Source: Rhodobacteraceae bacterium PARR1
Lineage (GTDB): Bacteria > Pseudomonadota > Alphaproteobacteria > Rhodobacterales > Rhodobacteraceae
DNA: 39,344 nucleotides
Reading direction: 5' to 3'
Assembly (NCBI GenBank): GCA_002256185.1
Contig: NKIT01000017.1
Coordinates: forward strand, 1-39,344
In this document: piece by piece, positions 7,951 to 15,331 of the stretch
Layout: every line of letters starts with the position of its first letter
Numbering within the stretch: the stretch's first letter is position 1
Program-made: the position numbers and the translations under genes
Notes under the pieces: generated by a model
Database searches by the model: none
What the model was told of the DNA's origin: nothing
Seen by the model: the letters and a program-made list of their open reading frames with translations, nothing else

Positions 7951-7974
7951 ATGGTCCCGCCGATGGTCCCGCTG
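7951..7974. repeat. 12-bp tandem repeat at the hisN start
   Basis: ATGGTCCCGCCG is followed immediately by ATGGTCCCGCTG, one mismatch. It duplicates the start codon and makes the true start ambiguous. Confidence 0.6.
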
Positions 7975-8778
7975 TCCCGCCTGTCGCTTTCGCCCGCCGA
8001 CCAGCAAGACCTGATCGAAACCGCGCATGACCTGGCAGACGCCGCACGCGTGGCCACCTTGCAGCATTTCCGCAAACCCGGTCTGTCAGCGGACAGCAAA
8101 GAGACGGAACGGTTTGACCCGGTGACGGTGGCTGACCGCCTGTCCGAAGAACGCATGCGCGCCATGCTTGCCCGCCGCCGCCCGCACGATGGCATCTTGG
8201 GCGAGGAATATGGGCGGCAAAGCGGAACATCGGGCCTGACATGGGTGCTCGACCCCATCGACGGCACGCGGGGGTATCTGTCAGGCACACCGACATGGGG
8301 CGTGCTGATCTCGGTCGCGGATGCGGGCGGGCCGATTTACGGCATCATTGACCAGCCCTATATCGGCGAACGGTTCGAAGGCGGCTTCGGCGTCTCACGC
8401 GTGACAGGGCCACAAGGCGAGGCCACGTTGCGCGCCCGCCCCGCCCGGCCGTTGTCGCAGGCCATCCTGATGACGACCTTTCCCGAGGTCGGCACCACCG
8501 ACGAAGGCACAGCCTTCCGCCGCGTGGCCGCAGGGGCGAAACTGGTGCGCTATGGCACGGATTGCTACGCCTATGCCCTGATTGCGGCAGGCACGATTGA
8601 TCTGGTGATCGAAGCGGGCTTGCAGACCTATGACGTGCAGGCCCCCATTGCCGTGATCGAGGCCGCAGGCGGCATCGTCACCGACTGGACCGGCGGCCCC
8701 TGCCATCAGGGCGGGCGCGTGCTGGCCGCCGCCAATGCCGCGATCCATGCCGAGGCGCTGGCGCTGCTGAACCCGTAA
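7951..8778 (+). CDS. hisN: Histidinol-phosphatase / inositol monophosphatase family protein
   Basis: The protein (275 residues) belongs to the lithium-sensitive IMPase fold. Metal-binding residues are visible: Asp62 in VADRLSEE, the GEE pair at 84-86 and DPIDGTRG at 101-108, plus the late motif YDVQAP. The DPIDGTRGYLSGTPTWG stretch and the RFDPVTVADR segment match the HisN-type histidinol-phosphate phosphatases, which remove phosphate before the last steps of histidine synthesis; inositol phosphatase activity is the alternative. Three in-frame ATGs lie at 7942, 7951 and 7963. I prefer 7951 because AGGA at 7939-7942 is 8 nt from it. The first codons lie in an imperfect 12-bp tandem repeat. Confidence 0.88.
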   Translation: MVPPMVPLSRLSLSPADQQDLIETAHDLADAARVATLQHFRKPGLSADSKETERFDPVTVADRLSEERMRAMLARRRPHDGILGEEYGRQSGTSGLTWVLDPIDGTRGYLSGTPTWGVLISVADAGGPIYGIIDQPYIGERFEGGFGVSRVTGPQGEATLRARPARPLSQAILMTTFPEVGTTDEGTAFRRVAAGAKLVRYGTDCYAYALIAAGTIDLVIEAGLQTYDVQAPIAVIEAAGGIVTDWTGGPCHQGGRVLAAANAAIHAEALALLNP

Positions 8779-8816
8779 TACAGTGGCCAGCCCCCCATCG
8801 CCCGCAGATGCGGGCG

Positions 8817-8846
8817 CTTCCCCCCGGGATATTTGAGCAACGGGGA
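8817..8846 (-). repeat. Interspersed intergenic hairpin repeat, copy 2 (inverted)
   Basis: Read on the minus strand this is CTTCCCCGTTGCTCAAATA followed by TCCCGGGGGAAG, the same core as copy 1. Continuing on that strand a GCCCGC/GCGGGC hairpin and then GATGGGGGGCTGGC follow (8785-8816), exactly the order of parts seen in copy 1. Confidence 0.8.
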
Positions 8847-8972
8847 AGCACAGGGGGTTTTCGCGCGATTGGCCTGCGGTTAGGGTTTCGGGGCCTGCTG
8901 CGAGTCCTTCCTCCTTCTGTCGCCGGGCCGCTTGGGAACCACCGAAGGGGGTGGGCAAAGATGGAGGTTTTG

Positions 8973-10316
8973 ATGTCCGAACAGGAAATGCTGATCCAAG
9001 GGGCGGCGGCTGTCGTCACGATGGATGGCACGCGGCGCGAGATTATCGGTGGCGATGTGCTGATCCGGGGCGGGGTCATCGCGGCGGTCGGCGTGGGTTT
9101 GCAGACGCGCGGTGAGGTCTTGCGTGCGGCGGGCTGCGTGGTGACGCCGGGGTTGGTGAACACGCACCATCATTTGTATCAGACCCTGACCCGCGCTGTG
9201 CCGGGGGGGCAGGATGCCTTGCTGTTCGGCTGGCTCAAGACGCTTTACCCGATCTGGGCGCGGTTTGGTCCGGATGAGATGTTTACCTCGGCCCAAATCG
9301 GCCTGGCAGAGCTGGCGCTTTCGGGATGCACGCTGACCTCGGATCATCTTTACCTTTACCCCAATGGGGCGCGGCTGGATGACACCATCGCGGCGGCGGC
9401 TGAGGTGGGCTTGCGCTTTCATCCCACGCGCGGCGCGATGAGCATTGGCGAAAGCGATGGCGGTCTGCCGCCGGACAGTCTGGTGGAGCGCGAGACGGCG
9501 ATCCTTGAGGATTGCATCCGGGTGGTGGATGCCTTCCACGACCCCCGGCCCGGTGCGATGGTGCGGGTGGGGCTGGCGCCCTGTTCACCGTTTTCCGTCA
9601 GCCGCGACCTGATGCGGGATGCGGCGGTGCTGGCGCGCGACAAGGGCGTGATGCTGCACACCCATCTGGCCGAGAATGACGAGGATATCGCCTATTCGCT
9701 TGCCAAGTTCGGCTGCCGTCCGGGGCAATATGCCGAAGACCTTGGCTGGAGCGGGGATGATGTCTGGCACGCCCATTGCGTCAAGCTGGATGGGGCAGAG
9801 ATTGACCTGTTTGCCCGGTCCGGCACCGGGGTCGCGCATTGCCCCTGTTCCAATTGCCGCCTTGGGTCTGGCATCGCGCCCGTGCGCGGAATGCGGGATG
9901 CCGGGGTGAAGGTGGGTCTGGGCGTTGACGGATCGGCCAGCAATGACGCGGGCAATCTGGTCACTGAGGCGCGGCAGGCAATGCTTCTGCAACGCGTCAG
10001 CCTCGGGGCCGATGCCATGGGCGTGCGTGAGGCGCTGGAGATTGCCACCCTTGGCGGCGCGCGGGTGCTGGGGCGCAGCGATTGCGGGTCGCTGGAGCCG
10101 GGCAAGCGGGCGGACATCGCAGTGTGGGACATGTCGGGGATCGAATCTGCGGGATCGTGGGATCCGGTGGGGGCGCTCTTGCTGTGCGGTCCGACGCGGG
10201 TGCGGGACCTTTTTGTCGAAGGGCGGCGCGTGGTGGCAGAGGGGCAGATGGTCACCATTGACTTGCCCCGGGTGATCGAACGGCAAAACCGTCTGGCGGC
10301 GCGGCTGATGGGGTGA
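8973..10316 (+). CDS. 8-oxoguanine deaminase-type amidohydrolase (TrzA/AtzA family)
   Basis: The 447-residue protein is a metal-dependent amidohydrolase of the deaminase/chlorohydrolase branch. Expected metal ligands are present: His65 and His67 in NTHHHLYQT, the histidine in HTHLAENDED, WHAHCVKLDGAE and the aspartate in GVDGSASND. The NTHHHLYQTLTRAVP stretch and the cysteine-containing HCPCSNCRLGSG are characteristic of bacterial 8-oxoguanine deaminases, which turn 8-oxoguanine to uric acid. Substrate assignment is by family resemblance. GGAGG at 8963-8967 places the start at ATG 8973; ATG 8961 is an alternative. The RraB gene follows 32 bp later. Confidence 0.85.
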   Translation: MSEQEMLIQGAAAVVTMDGTRREIIGGDVLIRGGVIAAVGVGLQTRGEVLRAAGCVVTPGLVNTHHHLYQTLTRAVPGGQDALLFGWLKTLYPIWARFGPDEMFTSAQIGLAELALSGCTLTSDHLYLYPNGARLDDTIAAAAEVGLRFHPTRGAMSIGESDGGLPPDSLVERETAILEDCIRVVDAFHDPRPGAMVRVGLAPCSPFSVSRDLMRDAAVLARDKGVMLHTHLAENDEDIAYSLAKFGCRPGQYAEDLGWSGDDVWHAHCVKLDGAEIDLFARSGTGVAHCPCSNCRLGSGIAPVRGMRDAGVKVGLGVDGSASNDAGNLVTEARQAMLLQRVSLGADAMGVREALEIATLGGARVLGRSDCGSLEPGKRADIAVWDMSGIESAGSWDPVGALLLCGPTRVRDLFVEGRRVVAEGQMVTIDLPRVIERQNRLAARLMG

Positions 10317-10348
10317 TAGCAGCCAAGGCACCAGCTCCGGAGGCGCAG

Positions 10349-10660
10349 ATGTCGCACAATTACGAAGCCCAACGCCGTGAGACCATTGCCACCTTCAAGG
10401 GGGTCAGGGGGTTGCCCGAAACCTCGGTCGTGGAATTCCTGTTCTTTCTGGAAGAGACCGACGCGGATTGGAAAGCCTTTGACGCAGCCCTGCGCAAGGC
10501 CGGGTTCCGCACGCGCCGCTCGCCGGATGGCGAGACGATGATCGCGGCTTATGGGCCCATGCCGGTCACGCCGGATGCGATCTGGGCCAAGGAGCGGCTT
10601 TCGACGGAAATCGCGCTGGAGCATGATTTCTATCCTGATGGCTGGGAATTGGCGGGCTGA
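10349..10660 (+). CDS. rraB: RraB-family regulator of ribonuclease E
   Basis: This 103-residue acidic protein matches RraB, which in gammaproteobacteria binds the RNase E C-terminal scaffold and inhibits cleavage. Recognisable parts are the DWKAFDAALRKAGF segment and TPDAIWAKERLSTEIALEHD. GGAGG lies upstream of the ATG at 10349 with normal spacing. It is probably in one transcript with the amidohydrolase. Whether it regulates RNase E in alphaproteobacteria is not known from the sequence. Confidence 0.82.
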   Translation: MSHNYEAQRRETIATFKGVRGLPETSVVEFLFFLEETDADWKAFDAALRKAGFRTRRSPDGETMIAAYGPMPVTPDAIWAKERLSTEIALEHDFYPDGWELAG

Positions 10661-10682
10661 CGTCCTAGCTAACGCCGCCCAA

Positions 10683-11132
10683 TTAGCGACGCGACACGAA
10701 GAAGGCTTTCAGCATCGCCTCGGCCTCAGCCTCGGCGATGCCGTCATAAACCTCAGGCGCGTGGTGGCATTGCGGATGGGAAAACACCCGCGCACCATAG
10801 GCGACGCCGCCGGATTTCGGGTCCGCCGCGCCGTAATACAGCCGACCGATCCGCGCGTTGGAAATGGCCGCAGCGCACATCGGGCAGGGTTCCAGCGTGA
10901 CGTAAAGATCATGCCCCGGCAACCGCTCTGACCCAAGGGCAGCACAGGCGGCGCGGATCACCAACACCTCGGCATGGGCCGTCGGGTCCGACAACTCCCG
11001 CGTGCGATTCCCGGCCTGCGCCACAATGCGGCCATCCGGCGCGATAAGGACGGCCCCCACCGGCACCTCACCGCGCAAGGCGGCGGCGCGGGCCTCGGCC
11101 AACGCGATCTCCATGTGGGAACGAAAGCTCAT
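10683..11132 (-). CDS. tadA: tRNA-specific adenosine deaminase
   Basis: TadA deaminates A34 to inosine in the anticodon of tRNA-Arg(ACG). The 149-residue protein has the cytidine/deoxycytidylate deaminase zinc site: His53-Ala-Glu55 in TAHAEVLVIR and PCPMC with Cys83 and Cys86. The PVGAVLIAPDG and RIGRLYYGAADPKSG segments are typical of TadA. It is convergent with rraB, 22 bp apart, and divergent from the pseudouridine synthase gene. Confidence 0.95.
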   Translation of the reverse strand: MSFRSHMEIALAEARAAALRGEVPVGAVLIAPDGRIVAQAGNRTRELSDPTAHAEVLVIRAACAALGSERLPGHDLYVTLEPCPMCAAAISNARIGRLYYGAADPKSGGVAYGARVFSHPQCHHAPEVYDGIAEAEAEAMLKAFFVSRR

Positions 11133-11193
11133 GCCGCTTGATAGGCCAAGGCGCGTACGGCGGCAAACCCATGTTTCAAATCTCCCCCCCGCT

Positions 11194-11272
11194 TCCCCGT
11201 TGCGAAAATATCCTCAGGGGGTGAATGGCCGCTTGCGGCCAGAGGGGGCGCGAGCGCCCCCTGAACGGCGCA
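11194..11272 (+). repeat. Interspersed intergenic hairpin repeat, copy 3
   Basis: The core is TCCCCGTTGC-GA-AAATATCC-TCAGGGGG at about 11193-11221, followed by a GGCCGC/GCGGCC hairpin (11227-11240) and an AGGGGGCGC/GCGCCCCCT hairpin (11243-11262). It lies between divergent tadA and the pseudouridine synthase gene. Confidence 0.8.
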
Positions 11273-11415
11273 AAGACGCGCGACGGCGCGGCTTTGGGCT
11301 GACAAGCGTCAGGCGCGGCACGCGCCTGTCCTGCGGATCGCCGCCATTGCCGTGATGGGGTGGAAAACCCCCGGCCTTTGGGCTATGCACGGCGCTTGCC
11401 CTTTAGGACTGCCCG

Positions 11416-12870
11416 ATGAAAAAGCCCGCGCCCAAGACCGCCGCAAAGACGACTGCCAAGACCGACACGCCAGATGGCGAACGGATCGCCAAATACCTCT
11501 CGCGGGCGGGTGTCGCGTCGCGGCGTGAGGCGGAGCGGATGATCGAGACCGGCCAAGTCGCGGTCAACGGCAAGGTGATCGACAGCCCGGCCTTGAACAT
11601 CACCGCCAAGGACAAGATCACCATCGATGGCAGGCCCGTCGCCCCGCCCGAGGCGGCGCGGTTGTGGTTGTATTACAAGCCCGAAGGATTGGTCACCTCG
11701 GCCTCGGATGAAAAGGGGCGGGATACGGTGTTTGACAACCTGCCCGAAGACCTGCCGCGCGTGATGTCGATCGGGCGGCTGGACCTCAATTCCGAAGGGC
11801 TGCTGTTGTTGACCAATGACGGCGGGTTGAAGCGGCGGTTGGAACTTCCCTCAACCGGCTGGCTGCGGAAATACCGGGTGCGGGTCAAGGGCAACCCGAC
11901 CGATGCCGATCTGGAACCGCTGCGTCGGGGCATCACGGTGGAGGGTGAGCGTTTCCAGCCGATGGAATTGGCGATGGACCGCCATCAGGGCGCGAATGCC
12001 TGGCTGACGGTGGGTCTGCGCGAGGGCAAGAACCGCGAAATCCGCCGCGCCATGAATGAAATCGGGCTGACGGTGAACCGGCTGATCCGCATCAGCTATG
12101 GCCCGTTCCGCCTGAACGAAATGCAGCCCGGCGATGTCGAGGAAGTCCGCCCCAAAGTGCTGCGCGACCAGTTGGGTCTCAGCGCCGAAGCGGATGACGA
12201 CGCCCCGGCGCGGCGCGTGACGCGGGTGACGACCTCGCGCAAGGCGGATGATGTGGCCCCGCGCCGGTCGGTGCCGACAGGGGCGGCGCGAAAGCCAAAG
12301 GGCGATGCGCCGCGCTGGCTGGACGAAGAGATGACGACGAAGCGCCCCGCGCGTCGCACCGATGGCGACAGTCCACGTGGCAGGTCCGCGACAGAGGATC
12401 GCCCAGCGCGGCCCGCACGGGCAGGCGCTGGTGCGTCGGACAAGCCCGCACCACGCCGGACGGTGGCAGTGGATCGGACGGGGGATGGCCCTGCCCCGCG
12501 CCGTTTTGGCACCTCGGCTGCCAAGCGGGGGGATGAGGATGCCCCGCGTCCGACACGGGCTGGGGGCAAACCGGCAGGCGCGGCGCGGCGTGAGGACGGG
12601 GACCGACCAAAGTCACCCGCGCGCAGCACCGGCAAATCGGCGTATGGCGACCGTGCGGCCGAGGGAAAACCTGCCGCCAAAGATAGGCCTGCGGCGGCAC
12701 GTTCAGCCGGGCCGAAAACCGGGGGCGCGGCCTTTGGCGGGGCCAAACCTGCCGGAGGCAAATCGTTTGGGGCGCGGTCAGCGGGCAAGCCTGCTGGCGA
12801 GCGGTCCGGCGCAAGTCGTCCCACAGGCGGCAAACCCAGTGGCAAACCGCGCCCGCCGCGCAAGGATTGA
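11416..12870 (+). CDS. rluB: rRNA large-subunit pseudouridine synthase (RluB/RsuA family) with long basic C-terminal tail
   Basis: Residues about 1-255 form a normal RsuA/RluB-family enzyme that isomerises uridine in 23S rRNA: an N-terminal S4 RNA-binding domain (RIAKYLSRAGVASRREAERM) and the catalytic motif with the nucleophile Asp in GRLDLNSEGLLLLTND. Residues about 256-484 are a low-complexity tail rich in Arg, Lys, Pro, Ala and Gly with repeated APRR, RPAR and GGKP groups, probably disordered and RNA-binding. Such tails exist in alphaproteobacterial homologues, but this one is nearly as long as the enzyme. AGGA precedes the ATG. Assignment to RluB rather than RluE/RluF is by resemblance. 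Confidence 0.9.
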   Translation: MKKPAPKTAAKTTAKTDTPDGERIAKYLSRAGVASRREAERMIETGQVAVNGKVIDSPALNITAKDKITIDGRPVAPPEAARLWLYYKPEGLVTSASDEKGRDTVFDNLPEDLPRVMSIGRLDLNSEGLLLLTNDGGLKRRLELPSTGWLRKYRVRVKGNPTDADLEPLRRGITVEGERFQPMELAMDRHQGANAWLTVGLREGKNREIRRAMNEIGLTVNRLIRISYGPFRLNEMQPGDVEEVRPKVLRDQLGLSAEADDDAPARRVTRVTTSRKADDVAPRRSVPTGAARKPKGDAPRWLDEEMTTKRPARRTDGDSPRGRSATEDRPARPARAGAGASDKPAPRRTVAVDRTGDGPAPRRFGTSAAKRGDEDAPRPTRAGGKPAGAARREDGDRPKSPARSTGKSAYGDRAAEGKPAAKDRPAAARSAGPKTGGAAFGGAKPAGGKSFGARSAGKPAGERSGASRPTGGKPSGKPRPPRKD

Positions 12871-12899
12871 CCGGGCTTCCGCCGATCCGCGCCATCACG

Positions 12900-12929
12900 T
12901 TGGCAACGCGCTTAACCTTCGCCTATAGT
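12900..12929 (+). promoter_or_regulatory. Sigma-70-type promoter of the XpaC-TelA cluster
   Basis: TTGGCA (12900-12905, 5 of 6) is followed by 18 nt and TATAGT (12924-12929, 5 of 6). It lies 30 nt after the pseudouridine synthase stop and about 50 nt before the small membrane peptide, so the peptide would be the first gene of the transcript. Confidence 0.6.
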
Positions 12930-12981
12930 CGCGCCAGAGGCTAGCCCTTGGGGCAGCGCACAGGTGTGGGAAGAGTGGGCG

Positions 12982-13062
12982 ATGCAGGCACGCGGCCTTC
13001 AGATTTTGGCTTATGTCCTTTTGGTGGCCGTGATCGGCTATGTCGCGGTTGGGGGTGTGTGA
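12982..13062 (+). CDS. 26-residue single-pass membrane peptide upstream of xpaC-like gene
   Basis: A short frame encodes a peptide starting MQARGLQ, followed by a continuous hydrophobic helix (ILAYVLLVAVIGYVAV) and ending GGV. Its TGA shares one base with the ATG of the next gene (TGATG), the arrangement of a translationally coupled leader gene. It lies between a good promoter and the XpaC-like gene. The ribosome site is weak (GAAGAGTGGG). I do not recognise a family. It could be a real micropeptide of the membrane system or only a leader that sets translation of the downstream gene. Confidence 0.5.
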   Translation: MQARGLQILAYVLLVAVIGYVAVGGV

Positions 13063-13946
13063 TGGCGCAACGTTTTGGCGGCAAGTATAGCCCCGGTGCG
13101 TCAGGCGCGACACCTTCGGCAGACAAGCCCCCTGCCCTCAATCCTTTTGACCAGAAGCGACCCGCCCGCATGGGCGCACGGGCGAATTTCTACTTCGTCG
13201 CGGTGCTGGCCTTTCTCTACCCCGGCTTTTCAGGCGACGGTTCGGCCTTGGTGCAATCCTTGGGGGCGACCGCTTTGGGCCTGTTGTCGGCATGGCTGAC
13301 GCGTGAAGGTATCCGCGCGCAAGACGCCTTTGAGGCCCGCCGCATCGCCCGCCGTCCGGCCATTCCGCGCAAGATGTTCGGATCGGTGCTGATCGGGCTG
13401 GCCGTGGCCGTGGTGGCGCATCTGTCCAACCCCTCGCTGGCCGTAGCGGCGGGCTTGGGTCTGGCGGCGGCGGCGCTGCATCTGGGGGCCTTTGGTCTTG
13501 ATCCGTTGAAGGACAAGGGCGCCGAAGGGCTGGACACGTTCCAAACCGACCGCGTCGCGCGTGCGGTGGATGAGGCCGAAAAGTTTCTTGCCGGCATGAA
13601 AGACGCCATCCTGCGCGCCAATGACCGCGCGCTAGAGGCGCGGGTGGACCGTTTCACCACCACGGCCCGCGCCATGTTTCGCAGCATCGAAGGCGATCCG
13701 GGCGATCTGACCGCCGCGCGCAAATATCTGTCGGTCTATCTGATGGGGGCCCGCGATGCGACGGTGCGCTTTGCCGATGTCTATGCCACATCCCGCGATG
13801 CCAAGGCGCGGGGCGATTATGAGGCGCTGCTGACAGACCTTGAGACCAATTTCGCCAGCCGCACCAAGGCGCTGCTCTCGAACGACCAGAACGCCATGAA
13901 CATCGAAATCGAGGTGCTTCGCGAACGGCTGAAACGCGAAGGGTGA
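13062..13946 (+). CDS. XpaC-like (5-bromo-4-chloroindolyl phosphate hydrolysis) membrane protein
   Basis: The 294-residue protein has a Pro/Ser-rich N-terminus, two hydrophobic hairpins at about residues 43-75 and 107-145, and a long charged helical C-terminal half (DRVARAVDEAEKFLAGMKDAI and following). This matches the XpaC family, named after a colony phenotype in Bacillus rather than a proven enzyme activity. XpaC genes are regularly found next to telA, as here. It is probably an inner-membrane protein with a cytoplasmic coiled region that works with TelA. It starts in the TGATG overlap with the micropeptide; the frame's more upstream start has no support. Confidence 0.82.
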   Translation: MAQRFGGKYSPGASGATPSADKPPALNPFDQKRPARMGARANFYFVAVLAFLYPGFSGDGSALVQSLGATALGLLSAWLTREGIRAQDAFEARRIARRPAIPRKMFGSVLIGLAVAVVAHLSNPSLAVAAGLGLAAAALHLGAFGLDPLKDKGAEGLDTFQTDRVARAVDEAEKFLAGMKDAILRANDRALEARVDRFTTTARAMFRSIEGDPGDLTAARKYLSVYLMGARDATVRFADVYATSRDAKARGDYEALLTDLETNFASRTKALLSNDQNAMNIEIEVLRERLKREG

Positions 13947-14093
13947 TCCCAGCGGGGCATTTGGCCCGAAACCGCTGCAACCGAAAACCGGGCTGGAAGT
14001 TTTCGTATGGCTGTCGCAGGCTGTTGTTAAGGGAAACGGGCACGCGGTCTTGATCCGTACCGCCACGCTTCCGAGTTATGTTGCAGATTGACC

Positions 14094-14109
14094 GGCGGGC
14101 TTGCCCGCC
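14094..14109. other. Hairpin upstream of telA-like gene
   Basis: GGCGGG/CCCGCC with a CTTG loop lies about 20 nt before the telA start in a 184-bp gap. No T-run follows, and no definite promoter was found in this gap, so read-through from the XpaC-like gene is probable. Confidence 0.4.
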
Positions 14110-14130
14110 CTTGCTTAGGGAATTGGTTAC

Positions 14131-15312
14131 ATGTCCGACACTGTCCGCACCGATGCCGCCACCGCGCTTGCCGAAGTGGAAAAGGTGACCACCGCACTTT
14201 TGCCCGTTCCCTCGGGTGAGATCGTGGCCTTGGAAGCCGCCGCCCCGGATCAGGCCGCCGAAATCAAGCGCCGCATGGATGAGGTGGACCTTTCGAACAC
14301 CCAGTCGATCATCTCTTTCGGCTCTGCCGCGCAGGCGGAATTGCAGGTCATCTCGCAAGAGATGCTGCAAGGTGTGAAGAACAAGGATGTCGGCCCCGCA
14401 GGCGATGCCTTGCGCGAAATCGTGTCCACCATCCGGGGCTTTTCATCAGAAGAGATGGACCTTGGCCGCGAACGCAGCTGGTGGGACAAGCTGACCGGAC
14501 AGGCAGCCCCCATCGCGCAATTCGTGGCGCGCTACGAAGAGGTGCAGGGGCAGATCGACAAGGTGACGCAAAACCTGCTGACGCATGAACACACCTTGCT
14601 GAAAGACATCAAGGCGCTGGATTTGCTTTATGAAAAGACCCTGCGCTTTTATGATGAACTGGCGATCTACATCGCGGCGGGCGTGGCCAAGCTGAAAGCG
14701 ACGGATGAGGTGACGATCCCCGCCAAAGAGGCAGAGGTTGCCGCCGCCCCTGCCGAAGATCAGGTCAAGAAGGCACAGGAACTGCGCGACCTGCGCGCCG
14801 CCCGCGATGACCTTGACCGCCGCGTGCACGACCTGCGCCTGACCCGTCAGGTGACGATGCAAAGCCTGCCGTCCATTCGTCTGGTGCAGGAAAACGACAA
14901 ATCTTTGGTAACCAAGATTAACTCTACCCTTGTCAACACGGTCCCGCTTTGGGAAACCCAATTGGCGCAGGCGGTGACGATCCAACGGTCCAAGGACGCT
15001 GCCGAAGCCGTGCGCGACGCGAATGACCTGACGAATGAACTGCTGAAAGCCAACGCCGAGAACCTGCAAGAGGCCAACCGCACCGTGCGCGAGGAAATGG
15101 AACGCGGCGTGTTCGACATCGAAGCCGTCAAGGCCGCCAACGCGACCCTGATTGCCACGATCGAGGACAGCCTGCGGATTGCCGACGAAGGCAAGACCCG
15201 CCGCGCCAGTGCCGAGGTGGAGTTGGTAAAGATGGAAGCCGATTTGCGCGACACGCTTGCCTCTGCCCGTGCGCGGGCCACGCAAGCCCCCGCTGCGCCG
15301 GCAAACGGCTGA
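14131..15312 (+). CDS. telA: Toxic anion resistance protein, TelA/KlaB family
   Basis: This 393-residue soluble, mostly helical protein matches TelA/KlaB, a family linked to tellurite and other toxic-anion resistance and to phage or membrane stress. Family features are GFSSEEMDLGRERSWWDKLTGQ, QGQIDKVTQNLLTHEHTLLKDIKALDLLYEKT and the late LWETQLAQAVTIQRSKDAAEAVRDANDLTNELL. The mechanism is unknown; it is thought to act at the inner face of the membrane with XpaC-type partners. AGGGAA lies upstream of the ATG. The DUF2927 lipoprotein gene follows 19 bp later. Confidence 0.93.
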   Translation: MSDTVRTDAATALAEVEKVTTALLPVPSGEIVALEAAAPDQAAEIKRRMDEVDLSNTQSIISFGSAAQAELQVISQEMLQGVKNKDVGPAGDALREIVSTIRGFSSEEMDLGRERSWWDKLTGQAAPIAQFVARYEEVQGQIDKVTQNLLTHEHTLLKDIKALDLLYEKTLRFYDELAIYIAAGVAKLKATDEVTIPAKEAEVAAAPAEDQVKKAQELRDLRAARDDLDRRVHDLRLTRQVTMQSLPSIRLVQENDKSLVTKINSTLVNTVPLWETQLAQAVTIQRSKDAAEAVRDANDLTNELLKANAENLQEANRTVREEMERGVFDIEAVKAANATLIATIEDSLRIADEGKTRRASAEVELVKMEADLRDTLASARARATQAPAAPANG

Positions 15313-15331
15313 AAAGGAACTGATCCTGCGT

